From NCBI GenBank assembly GCA_964639205.1, contig CAZXCG010000032.1, forward strand, positions 1-13,233: a stretch of 13,233 nucleotides of DNA. The letters run 5' to 3'. Under the pieces are notes generated by a model. It did not search any database. It was not told the origin of the DNA and was given only the letters and a program-made list of their open reading frames with translations. This DNA comes from CAZXCG01 sp964639205. Its GTDB lineage: Bacteria; Bacillota; Clostridia; Oscillospirales; Acutalibacteraceae. Position 1 is the stretch's first letter. Every line of letters begins with the position of its first letter. A program made the translations under genes and the position numbers. Of the stretch, positions 6,978 through 13,046 are shown in pieces.

Positions 6978-7166
6978 ATGCCTCAAAAAGCTATGAATGT
7001 TGCCAAAAACGTTGCCGTGGGCGTTATTACCGGAATAGCGGTGGGAATGCTGGGTCAGCAGATGCTGAGCCAAAATAAACGCCGTATGCGTAAAAAAGCG
7101 AACAAGGCTATCGGCAAGGTCGAGGATATGCTTGAAAGCGCCGAAAATATGATTTTTAAGGGCTGA
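6978..7166 (+). CDS. Small hydrophobic-helix protein with basic tail, unknown function
   Basis: This 62-residue protein is unrecognised. GGAGGA sits 7 bases before the ATG, a near-perfect ribosome binding site, which argues for real translation. Residues about 11-30 form a Gly/Ala/Val-rich hydrophobic helix (VAVGVITGIAVGMLG) ending in Met/Gln. A strongly basic stretch follows (KRRMRKKANKAIGK, 34-47) and then an amphipathic helix with acidic residues. The plan, one membrane-type helix then a charged cytoplasmic helix, is reminiscent of YtxH-like small proteins, but I cannot claim membership. It diverges from trmL (146-bp spacer) and converges on the pseudouridine synthase gene. No clear promoter is seen. 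Confidence 0.75.
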   Translation: MPQKAMNVAKNVAVGVITGIAVGMLGQQMLSQNKRRMRKKANKAIGKVEDMLESAENMIFKG

Positions 7167-7186
7167 GCTGTCCGTGGGCGGACAGC
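7167..7186. terminator. Hairpin between convergent genes
   Basis: GCTGTCCG (7167-7174) pairs perfectly with CGGACAGC (7179-7186) around TGGG, starting just after the stop codon of the small gene. Neither side has a good T run, so it may be a weak terminator or a 3'-end stabiliser for both convergent transcripts. Confidence 0.45.
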
Positions 7187-7200
7187 AGAAAATCAGACCT

Positions 7201-8247
7201 TTACAGCTCATATGCACTTTCCTCGGGCGGGGCGGGATTTTTCCGCTCCGTCCGCTTTCGAGCGGCTTTTTGGATTTTATTCAGCGGCAGATTTATTTTG
7301 CCGTTTTGTTCGAACCAAACCTTTTTGACCGTAAAGCTTTTGCCGTTCAGGTAAGATAGAATTCCGCCGTCCGTTTTAAAGCAAAACTCCAGTTTGTAGG
7401 AGTACAGCGCCTGCCTTGTAAGTCCGAAGGATCTGTTTTGTTCGTTTTTACCGTATTTTCCGTCTCCGACCAGCGGGTGCCCGATATGCGCCATATGCGC
7501 GCGTATTTGGTGCGTTCTGCCTGTAAGCAGTTCTACTTCAAGCAGGCTCAGACCGTAATTTTCATCTAAAACCCGATACCTTGTACGTATGGTTTTGCTG
7601 CCGGGCGCCGGTTTTTCAAGTACATATACGCGGTTTTGCGCTTCGTTTTTTTGCAGGTAAGCTTCCAAAAGCCCCTCTCTGCCGTTCATTTTCCCAAGCA
7701 CGAGGCAGAGGTACAGCTTTTTAAGCTCTCTGTCTTTCATTTTTTGATTCAGTATGCGTAGACTTTCGGCGTTTTTTGCTGCAATTACAAGTCCGCCGGT
7801 GTTACGGTCTATACGGTTTACCAGAGCGGGCGCAAAGGAATTTTCATCGTTTGGGTTGTATTCGCCTTTGATGTAAAGATAATGCTGAACCCGTGCTATC
7901 AGGCTGTCAAAATCATAATTTTCATCGGGGTGGACAATGAGCCCGGGCTTTTTATCGAGCAGAATTATATTTTTATCCTCATAAACCGTATCAAGCTGCA
8001 AGGGCGCTTTAAGAAAGTCAAAGCGGTCATAAATAGGAGCGTCGAAAAACTCGTCTTTTATATAAAGGGTCAAAATATCACCCTCTGTCAGCCGGTCTGC
8101 GGCGTCGCACCTCTTGCCGTTGAGCTTTATGTATTTAGTGCGTATATATTTGTAAAGAAGGGACTTGGGCATTGTGGGAAAACGTTTGCCGAGAAATTTA
8201 TCAATCCGCTGACCGGCGTCGTTTTTTGAAATTTGCATCGTTCTCAT
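7201..8247 (-). CDS. RluA-family pseudouridine synthase with S4 domain (RluC/RluD type)
   Basis: The 348-residue enzyme converts specific uridines of structured RNA, probably 23S rRNA, to pseudouridine. An S4 RNA-binding domain occupies about residues 11-65 (RIDKFLGKRF, then YKYIRTKYIKLNGKR). The catalytic domain follows with DKKPGLIVHP (98-107), the motif-II aspartate Asp147 in NRIDRNTGG, and LLTGRTHQIRAHMAHIGHPLVGDGKYG. The usual HRLD is NRID here, which occurs in Firmicute homologues. A basic C-terminal tail of some 25 residues extends beyond the core. AGGAG six bases upstream supports the first ATG (8247) over the one three codons later. RluC and RluD cannot be told apart from sequence alone. 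It diverges from the sporulation micro-gene pair. Confidence 0.92.
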   Translation of the reverse strand: MRTMQISKNDAGQRIDKFLGKRFPTMPKSLLYKYIRTKYIKLNGKRCDAADRLTEGDILTLYIKDEFFDAPIYDRFDFLKAPLQLDTVYEDKNIILLDKKPGLIVHPDENYDFDSLIARVQHYLYIKGEYNPNDENSFAPALVNRIDRNTGGLVIAAKNAESLRILNQKMKDRELKKLYLCLVLGKMNGREGLLEAYLQKNEAQNRVYVLEKPAPGSKTIRTRYRVLDENYGLSLLEVELLTGRTHQIRAHMAHIGHPLVGDGKYGKNEQNRSFGLTRQALYSYKLEFCFKTDGGILSYLNGKSFTVKKVWFEQNGKINLPLNKIQKAARKRTERKNPAPPEESAYEL

Positions 8248-8293
8248 TTATTACTCCTGTTTCAGATGAAATATCTTGTTTGAGTAAGGAATT

Positions 8294-8322
8294 TTGTAAC
8301 ATAATAAAGGGTTTGGTATATT
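8294..8322 (+). promoter_or_regulatory. Possible promoter of the spoVM unit
   Basis: TTGTAA (8294-8299) and TATATT (8317-8322) are 17 bases apart. Transcription would start near 8329, only about two bases before the AGGTGA ribosome binding site, which is unusually close. A sporulation sigma factor could be used instead, but I could not fit a clean SigE or SigG consensus. Confidence 0.35.
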
Positions 8323-8341
8323 ATAAAAGCAGGTGATGAAT

Positions 8342-8485
8342 ATGAGCTGCTATCACAGTCGGATTAAATGCGCCGCATCGTTTGGATTGGGGCTGTTGGT
8401 CGCTTCCGTTTGCCCCGGCACATTTGTTGTGGTGGTTTGCGCATTAGCCGTTATTATTATTTCATTATCTTTATTAAGGAGGTAA
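8342..8485 (+). CDS. 47-aa membrane micro-protein upstream of spoVM
   Basis: This frame encodes a 47-residue peptide: a short polar N-terminus with Cys3, Cys10 and basic residues, then an almost unbroken hydrophobic stretch from about residue 13 to 45 (GLGLLVASVCPG, then FVVVVCALAVIII), ending in Arg-Arg. A Cys-Pro-Gly turn at 24-26 could split it into a hairpin of two helices. AGGTGA lies 6 bases before the ATG at 8342; an in-frame ATG at 8336 overlaps that site. Its last codons, AGG AGG TAA, are the ribosome binding site of the next gene, so the two are probably translationally linked. I do not recognise a family. Confidence 0.65.
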   Translation: MSCYHSRIKCAASFGLGLLVASVCPGTFVVVVCALAVIIISLSLLRR

Positions 8486-8490
8486 CCTTT

Positions 8491-8583
8491 GTGAAGGTTG
8501 TACTTATTGAGCGGCCGAAATTCTGGTCGTTTATTCTCAGAAAAATGTATAAAATACCGAGATTAAAGGATGAATGCAAGTAA
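8491..8583 (+). CDS. spoVM: SpoVM-like sporulation micro-protein
   Basis: This 30-residue peptide starts at GTG 8491, with AAGGAGG eight bases upstream. Aligned without gaps to the 26-residue SpoVM of Bacillus subtilis as I recall it, it shares Met1, Lys2, Ile6, Pro9, Lys10, Phe11, Ile15, Arg17, Met19 and Arg24. Pro9 and the following amphipathic helix are the parts SpoVM uses to recognise the curved forespore membrane, where it anchors the SpoIVA coat base. The peptide extends about four residues past the Bacillus protein. The same frame is open upstream to 8368, but that has no ribosome binding site. The pairing with the 47-aa protein and placement before rnpB differ from Bacillus, where spoVM lies near rpmB. 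Confidence 0.78.
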   Translation: MKVVLIERPKFWSFILRKMYKIPRLKDECK

Positions 8584-8588
8584 CCCGA

Positions 8589-8684
8589 GCTGCGGCGTTA
8601 CCCGCATAGAAAGCGGCGGACATCTTTGTCTAAGTTATAATTCGTAAGCTCCGACGCAGCGTTTGCTTTTAAATCCGCCCGCTT
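8589..8684 (+). other. Possible interleaved RNA stems downstream of spoVM
   Basis: GCTGCG (8589-8594) pairs with CGCAGC (8655-8660). AAGCGGCGGA (8611-8620) pairs with TCCGCCCGCTT (8674-8684) with one bulge. The stems interleave, so they are either a pseudoknot or mutually exclusive folds. It lies between the spoVM stop and the rnpB promoter and may form the spoVM 3' end. No standard terminator T run is seen. Confidence 0.25.
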
Positions 8685-8725
8685 AAACAATTATAGTCTT
8701 TTTAACACAAAAGAGCAATATTCGT

Positions 8726-8754
8726 TTGACAAAATTGCGGATTCATAGTAAACT
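8726..8754 (+). promoter_or_regulatory. Sigma-A promoter of rnpB
   Basis: Consensus TTGACA (8726-8731), a 17-base spacer and TAAACT (8749-8754) place the start at about 8761, matching the expected 5' end of the RNase P RNA. Confidence 0.88.
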
Positions 8755-8762
8755 TATAAGAA

Positions 8763-9106
8763 GCGAGCAGACTAAACGGTCGCGGACGGAGTTTGAAAAA
8801 ACCCGCCCGAGGAAAGTCCGGGCTCCGCAGAGCAGAATAACGGCTAACGGCCGCCGGGGGCGACCCCAGGGAAAGTGCAACAGAGATATACCGCCCGGTT
8901 TACGGGTAAGGGTGGAAAGGCGAGGTAAGAGCTCACCGGAGCAGGGGGAACCCTGCTGCCCTGCAAACCCTATTCGGAGCAACACCGCGGAGGGACATAA
9001 ACGCTTGCTCGGCGTGTCCTTTGGAGGTGGCACTGAGCGTTTGCGGCAACGCAGCGCCAAGATAGATGACCGTTCACGACAGAACCCGGCTTATCGGTCC
9101 GGTCGC
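8763..9106 (+). ncRNA. rnpB: RNase P RNA, bacterial class A
   Basis: This is the catalytic RNA that trims tRNA 5' leaders. Hallmarks in order are GAGGAAAGTCCGGGCTC (8809-8825, P4 and conserved region I), GGGAAAGTGCAACAGAGA (about 8869-8886), GGGTAAGGGTGGAAAGGCG, AGAGCTCACCGG, CTGCAAACCC, and the 3' conserved AGATAGATGACCGT then ACAGAACCCGGCTTAT (9060-9094), which completes P4. P1 would pair GCGAGCAGAC (8763-8772) with GTCCGGTCGC (9097-9106) with two mismatches, so the ends are good to a few bases. The length of about 344 is normal. A long open frame (8726-9259) across it is not a gene. Confidence 0.95.
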
Positions 9107-9108
9107 CG

Positions 9109-9148
9109 AAAAAGCAAGACCTGCGTGCAAACGGAGGTCTTGCTTTTT
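9109..9148. terminator. Bidirectional terminator between rnpB and the antiporter gene
   Basis: A perfect 14-bp stem pairs AAAAAGCAAGACCT (9109-9122) with AGGTCTTGCTTTTT (9135-9148) around a 12-base loop. Both strands end in a T run, so it can stop rnpB on the plus strand and readthrough from the antiporter gene on the minus strand. Confidence 0.93.
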
Positions 9149-9205
9149 GCCGAAAAAGACTGTGTTTTAAAATCGGTTAAGCACGTGCGTATGCGGCGCA
9201 GTGTG

Positions 9206-10144
9206 CTAAGCCTTAACGAGCAGATAAATAAAATAAGCGGCATAGACGGCAAGCATTGACGCGCCCATTGCTCTGCCGAGCTTTTTCCTTCCCGCAACGC
9301 CGACAAACAGCAGTGCCGCAGCTATAACGGCAACAATTCCGTCAAAAATAAACTCCGTGCCGTACGGAACGGCTGTTATCAAAGATGTGGTTCCGAGAAT
9401 AAACAGTATGTTAAAAATATTGCTGCCGACAATATTGCCGACGGCAATTTCGTTTTTACCTTTTCTTGCGGCGCTTACGGAGGTCATAAGCTCCGGCAGA
9501 GAGGTTCCGAACGCTACTATTGTAAGCCCTATAATTCGCTCGCTTACTCCCAAAGCCCGCGCAATGCTGCTTGCGCTGTTTACCGTCACCTGACTGCCGA
9601 CAACTATCGCGGCAAGCCCGAGTACGGTAAAAAAGATCAAGACAGGCAGCTTGGTTGCCTGCTTCGGCGCTTCGGCCTGCGGACGCTTCTTTTTTGATAT
9701 TCGAATAAGATAAACAAAAAATCCGATAAAAATCGCCCAAAGAATAATTCCGCATATAAAATTGAGCTTCCCGAACAGCGCGCCGAGTACGACCAGCAGA
9801 ACCGTAATGAATATAACAAACGGAATTTCATATTTAACCGTTGTATTTTCTACGGCAAGGGGAGTTATGCAGGAAGCGATGCCTAAAATAAGCAGAATGT
9901 TCATAATGTTGCTTCCGATGATATTCCCGATTGAAATGTCGGCGCTGCCCTTTAAGGCTGCGGAAATACTTATTGCGGCTTCCGGCGCCGAGGTACCGAA
10001 GGCAACAATGGTGAGACCTATAACTATTTGCGGGATTTTAAGCTTGTCTGCAATACCCGAGGCTCCGTCAACAAAATAATCGGCTCCCTTAATAAGCATT
10101 ACAAACCCGACGAGCAGTAAAACAACGTCAATCACAATTTCCAT
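9206..10144 (-). CDS. Calcium/sodium antiporter family (CaCA, YrbG-like) membrane protein
   Basis: This 312-residue protein of about ten membrane helices carries the two inverted alpha repeats of the cation/Ca2+ exchanger family: GLTIVAFGTSAPE (43-55) with GNIIGSNIMN (73-82), and GLTIVAFGTSLPE (206-218) with GNIVGSNIFN (236-245). The Glu of each GTSxPE and the GSN motif form the ion sites. A short basic cytoplasmic loop (about 150-165) joins the halves. It should export Ca2+, or a related cation, in exchange for Na+ or H+; the substrate cannot be fixed from sequence. I start at ATG 10144 because GAAGGA is nine bases upstream; an in-frame TTG at 10153 abuts that site. Its leader has two adjacent hairpins, one masking the ribosome binding site. 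Confidence 0.93.
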   Translation of the reverse strand: MEIVIDVVLLLVGFVMLIKGADYFVDGASGIADKLKIPQIVIGLTIVAFGTSAPEAAISISAALKGSADISIGNIIGSNIMNILLILGIASCITPLAVENTTVKYEIPFVIFITVLLVVLGALFGKLNFICGIILWAIFIGFFVYLIRISKKKRPQAEAPKQATKLPVLIFFTVLGLAAIVVGSQVTVNSASSIARALGVSERIIGLTIVAFGTSLPELMTSVSAARKGKNEIAVGNIVGSNIFNILFILGTTSLITAVPYGTEFIFDGIVAVIAAALLFVGVAGRKKLGRAMGASMLAVYAAYFIYLLVKA

Positions 10145-10155
10145 AATAATCAATC

Positions 10156-10190
10156 CTTCATATACCTTCTGAAGCGCCGCACCAGCGGCG
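10156..10190 (-). promoter_or_regulatory. Leader hairpins that could mask the antiporter ribosome binding site
   Basis: In the minus-strand RNA, CGCCGC-TGGT-GCGGCG (10190-10175) forms a 6-bp hairpin. Immediately after, CTTCA (10174-10170) can pair with TGAAG (10160-10156), which overlaps the GAAGGA ribosome binding site (10159-10154). The stems abut and could stack. It does not match the yybP-ykoY manganese riboswitch or any other class I know. Confidence 0.4.
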
Positions 10191-10251
10191 TGGGGGTGTA
10201 AGTGCTCAAGTTATACATCATTAAAATAAAGACAAGACTGATACTGCGTTT

Positions 10252-10266
10252 AATACCGACGGTATT
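10252..10266. promoter_or_regulatory. 15-bp perfect palindrome, possible operator
   Basis: AATACCG-A-CGGTATT is a perfect inverted repeat with a one-base centre, too tight for a stable RNA hairpin loop. That favours a protein-binding site, for example for a TetR- or PadR-type dimer. It is about 110 bases upstream of the antiporter start. No regulator gene is in the window. The rest of the 10145-10402 spacer shows no coding sequence. Confidence 0.4.
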
Positions 10267-10402
10267 CGAAAGTGACGAAAACTCATAACAGCTTTGTCTG
10301 TTTCAGGTTTACAGTAGGTATAACAATACAAGTCTTGCCTTTCAGCGCGGTGCGCCGCCGCGGTTGCTTTTGTCTGTCTACAGTGCTTTTACAGGGGGAG
10401 AA

Positions 10403-10945
10403 TTAAAATGCTTCTTCCCCATCGTCCGCTGCCTCTTCCGGCTGCACGCTTTCGTATTCCGTTTCGGTTTCTTTTTCCGCGTTAATATCCTCTGCGGACT
10501 CAACGGTTACGCCGTCGGAGCCTTCCACGGCATTTTCCGGCTCGGCAGAGCCGCCGTCATAGCTTTCTTCGTTTGAGCATGCAACTGTTATGGAATCCAC
10601 AAAGTTGTCCGCAGATGTGTCTGCCTTTGAAACGGTCTCGCTTGTTTTCTTCTCGAGAATCGAACGGTAAATGTCCTGAGCCATCTTAAGTCTTGCTTTT
10701 GAATTGCTTACGATTTCAAACAAATTTTCAACGCTTTTGGCGTCGGGAGCTTCGGAATTTTCAAAATAATATTTACCGAGCTGTATATAAGCTTTGTCTA
10801 AAATTGAATTTTCGTTTTTTATTACAAGCTTAAGTCGGTTGATTTGCGCGTTGACACGGTTTTTTTCAATAAGACCCTGAGCCGCGTCGGAAAGTGTTTC
10901 AACAGCGGCAGAAACGCCGATTTTTACATTTTCGATTAAATTCAT
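10403..10945 (-). CDS. Helical protein with long acidic tail, unknown function
   Basis: This 180-residue protein is not recognised. AGGGAGA lies five bases before the ATG. Residues 1-105 look helical and mostly soluble: an amphipathic first helix (NLIENVKIGVSAAVETLSDAA), then a heptad-like charged region with Lys/Arg/Asn (about 28-50), the segment KAYIQLGKYYFEN (51-63) and a further helix to about 100. That helical-pair plus LGKYYFE layout recurs in clostridial proteins carrying a C-terminal zinc ribbon, but no ribbon is present here. From about 108 on it is an acidic, Ser/Glu/Asp-rich disordered tail. No signal peptide or clear membrane segment. It is divergent from the CpXC gene, with its own promoter at 11025-11053. 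Confidence 0.8.
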   Translation of the reverse strand: MNLIENVKIGVSAAVETLSDAAQGLIEKNRVNAQINRLKLVIKNENSILDKAYIQLGKYYFENSEAPDAKSVENLFEIVSNSKARLKMAQDIYRSILEKKTSETVSKADTSADNFVDSITVACSNEESYDGGSAEPENAVEGSDGVTVESAEDINAEKETETEYESVQPEEAADDGEEAF

Positions 10946-11024
10946 ACAATCTCCCTCTTTTTAAAATTTGGTTTTAAAAAATTATTGCGGCATACTTATT
11001 TTTGTATATTGCCATCTAAGGCTT

Positions 11025-11053
11025 ATTATGGCATACATTTTCAATAAAATCAA
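11025..11053 (-). promoter_or_regulatory. Promoter of the acidic-tailed gene
   Basis: On the minus strand, TTGATT (11053-11048) is followed after 17 bases by CATAAT (11030-11025). The start would be near 11018, leaving a leader of about 73 bases. It is back-to-back with the CpXC promoter, 29 bases away. Confidence 0.6.
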
Positions 11054-11082
11054 GGTGAATTTTAAAAAATTTCACATTTGTA

Positions 11083-11111
11083 TTGCCGACGCCTTAAAAT
11101 AATAGTATAAT
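11083..11111 (+). promoter_or_regulatory. Promoter of the CpXC gene
   Basis: TTGCCG (11083-11088) and TATAAT (11106-11111) have a 17-base spacer. The start would be near 11118, about 36 bases before the ATG. Seven bases upstream, GTGAA (11055-11059) and TTCAC (11071-11075) form AT-rich inverted arms, a possible operator or chance. Confidence 0.7.
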
Positions 11112-11153
11112 TAACGTTAAATTATTCGTAAAGTCAAAAAGGAAGTATATAAT

Positions 11154-11823
11154 ATGGGTCGTTTTACGGAAAAAGAAGTGTTTTGCAAGGAATGCGGAGC
11201 CGCTTTAAATGCAAAGCTGTACCCGTGCATAAGAGTCCCGCGCGACCTGCACCTGCGTTCAAAGCTGCTGGACTCCACTCTGCTTAATTTTGAATGCCCC
11301 TCGTGCGGGTGCGCCGCGCAGCTCAGCTACCCGTTGCTCTACAGTGATATACAGCGCGGTTTCATGGTGTATTTGATTCCCGGCGTAGAAAAATTTTGTA
11401 CCGTTGACAGTCAATTGGAGGAGGAGTACCGAGAGCTTCCCGGAATAATTCGCCGGGCTGTTCCCGATTTGAACTCTCTGAAAGAAAAAATATACTGCTT
11501 TGAAAATTGCCTCGACGATATGGCGCTTGAGCTTACAAAGCTTGCAATAAGCCGCGCCGTTGCCGATAAATTCGGAGTGAAGCGCGTCGAAAAAGGGTAT
11601 CTTTCTATGTATGATACAGGAAAAAACACAATCGGCTTTACCTTTTTTGTGGGAGACAGCGGCGAGGCTTACCTTCAAAGCGCACGGCTCGAGCTGTACG
11701 CCAAATCTCTGCGTATAGCAAACAAAACGGCTGCAAGGGACAAGGCGCGCAGAGGATTTTTGAAAATAGACAGAGAATGGGCCGATAATATTATTTACCG
11801 CTACAATGCCGAGAATAACAGGT
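11154..11823 (+). CDS. CpXC-domain protein, 3' end lost in gap
   Basis: Only the first 223 codons are readable before the N run. AGGAAG eight bases upstream supports the ATG. The N-terminal domain has paired zinc-binding-type cysteines, CKEC (Cys11, Cys14) and CPSCG (Cys48, Cys51), with the hydrophobic pattern between them and the following PLLYSD. Together these are typical of the CpXC domain (Pfam PF14353), a zinc-ribbon-like module of unknown function common in Firmicutes. The rest (about 70-223) has no domain I recognise: an acidic helical part, then a beta-rich segment (GYLSMYDTGKNTIGFTFFVGDSGEAYL). The frame after the gap cannot be assumed to belong to it. Likely cytosolic: no signal peptide or membrane helix. 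Confidence 0.8.
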
Positions 11824-11923
11824 NNNNNNNNNNNNNNNNNNNNNNNNNNNNNNNNNNNNNNNNNNNNNNNNNNNNNNNNNNNNNNNNNNNNNNNNNNNNN
11901 NNNNNNNNNNNNNNNNNNNNNNN
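11824..11923. other. Assembly gap of 100 N
   Basis: Exactly 100 N, probably of unknown true length. It removes the end of the CpXC gene. The 70 bases after it are very AT-rich and partly repetitive (ATTCATTTTA-like units), directly followed by dispersed repeat copy 3. Confidence 0.95.
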
Positions 11924-11992
11924 TTTTATTACGTTATATTTTATTTATTTTAATTCATTTTATAATTCATTTTAATTTATTTTAACCTCATA

Positions 11993-12023
11993 TTCAATAA
12001 GGGACTTTGCCCCGCCATTATAT
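11993..12023 (-). repeat. Dispersed intergenic repeat, copy 3
   Basis: On the minus strand it reads ATATAATGGCGGGGCAAAGT then CCCTTATTGAA, 29 of 31 bases identical to copy 2. It ends 25 bases before the start codon of the CDF gene, so it probably lies in that gene's leader or promoter. Confidence 0.75.
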
Positions 12024-12048
12024 TCTAAATTGAAACGGAGGAGTTGCT

Positions 12049-12969
12049 GTGTCTGCCGAGAAAAATACGGTTAAATCCGCCGACTGTGAAAAAAAGCTTG
12101 CATACAAGGTATCCGCTGTCAGCATTGCGGTCAACACAGCGCTTACGGCATTTAAGCTTTTTGCCGGTATTTTTGCAAATTCCGCGGCGATGGTTTCCGA
12201 CGCCGCCCATTCCGCTTCCGACATTTTGAGTACTGTAATAGTTATTGCCGGAGTTAAGGCTGCTTCCAAAGCATCTGACAGTGAGCACCGTTACGGTCAC
12301 GAAAGAATGGAGTGCGTTGCGGCAATTTTGCTCGCCGTACTTTTATTGGCAACAAGCGTTGGGATAGGTTATTCGGCGGTTATAAAAATTTTTGACGGAA
12401 GCTACACCGATCTGCCGACGCCGGGACTTTTGGCATTGATTGCGGCGGCTGTTTCTATTGTATGCAAGGAGCTTATGTTCCAATTCACCAACCGTGCCGC
12501 CAAAAAAATTAATTCCGCAGCCCTAAAAGCCGACGCGTGGCATCACCGCAGCGACGCGCTTTCGTCGGTGGGCAGTCTGTTGGGAATATACGCCGCGAGG
12601 AACGGCTACCCGGTTGCCGACCCGGTTGTAAGCATAGTTATCTGCATTATAATAGCCAAAGCGGCTGTCGGTATTTTTAAGGACGCGCTTGATAAAATGG
12701 TGGATAAATCCTGCGACGCCGAAACTGTTGAGAGAATGGAGCGTCTTGCTTTGTCACAGGAAAATGTTATCGACGTTGACGATATTCGCACGCGTATTTT
12801 CGGCAGCAGGGTATATGTCGATATGGAAATATGCTGCGACGGTGAGCTCACTCTCACCGAAGCACACCGCATTGCGGAAAATGTGCGAGCCGCGCTTGAA
12901 GGCGAATTTCCGCTGATAAAGCACTGTATGGTTCACGTGAACCCCGACACTCGGGAGAAAAATAAATAG
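12049..12969 (+). CDS. Cation diffusion facilitator (CDF) metal efflux protein
   Basis: This 306-residue protein exports divalent metal in exchange for protons. It has the CDF plan: about six membrane helices (roughly 20-215) and a C-terminal cytoplasmic ferredoxin-like dimer domain (about 220-300, ending KHCMVHVNPD). Metal-site residues are His54 and Asp58 in helix 2 (SDAAHSASD) and His165 and Asp169 in helix 5 (ADAWHHRSD). A His-Asp/His-Asp set is usual for zinc-type members, although Fe or Co cannot be excluded. YGHERME (82-88) is the conserved post-helix-2 motif. The start is GTG at 12049, with GGAGGAG five bases upstream. The gene stands alone, with a repeat in its upstream region and the gap before that, so its promoter may be lost. 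Confidence 0.95.
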   Translation: MSAEKNTVKSADCEKKLAYKVSAVSIAVNTALTAFKLFAGIFANSAAMVSDAAHSASDILSTVIVIAGVKAASKASDSEHRYGHERMECVAAILLAVLLLATSVGIGYSAVIKIFDGSYTDLPTPGLLALIAAAVSIVCKELMFQFTNRAAKKINSAALKADAWHHRSDALSSVGSLLGIYAARNGYPVADPVVSIVICIIIAKAAVGIFKDALDKMVDKSCDAETVERMERLALSQENVIDVDDIRTRIFGSRVYVDMEICCDGELTLTEAHRIAENVRAALEGEFPLIKHCMVHVNPDTREKNK

Positions 12970-13046
12970 CCGGATTCAGATGGGCTGTTACGTACCGAAA
13001 GCCGCCTAAGACGAACCGCATTTGTTTACAGTTGCGGAGATTTGGG

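Noticed and set aside
8368..8490. N-terminal extension of the SpoVM-like frame to 71 codons
   Set aside because: There is no ribosome binding site at 8368, and the extension overlaps the 47-aa frame. GTG 8491 has AAGGAGG at the right distance and gives the family's size.
8726..9259. A 177-codon open frame on the plus strand, and a 105-codon one on the opposite strand
   Set aside because: Both lie across the RNase P RNA, whose conserved blocks and flanking promoter and terminator explain the sequence. The composition is Arg-rich and neither has a ribosome binding site.
10145..10153. TTG start giving the antiporter three extra residues
   Set aside because: It abuts the GAAGGA site with no spacer. 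ATG 10144 has a workable nine-base spacer.
10145..10402. yybP-ykoY manganese riboswitch or another known riboswitch upstream of the antiporter
   Set aside because: The conserved loops of that class are absent. Only simple hairpins and a palindrome can be supported.
11055..11075. Rex-type redox operator (GTGAA...TTCAC)
   Set aside because: The arms are 11 bases apart, too far for the Rex consensus, and the centre is plain AT-rich DNA.
11824..11975. Continuation of the CpXC reading frame through the N run to a stop at 11975
   Set aside because: The gap length is unknown, so the frame after it is arbitrary. The residues there look like translated low-complexity AT DNA.
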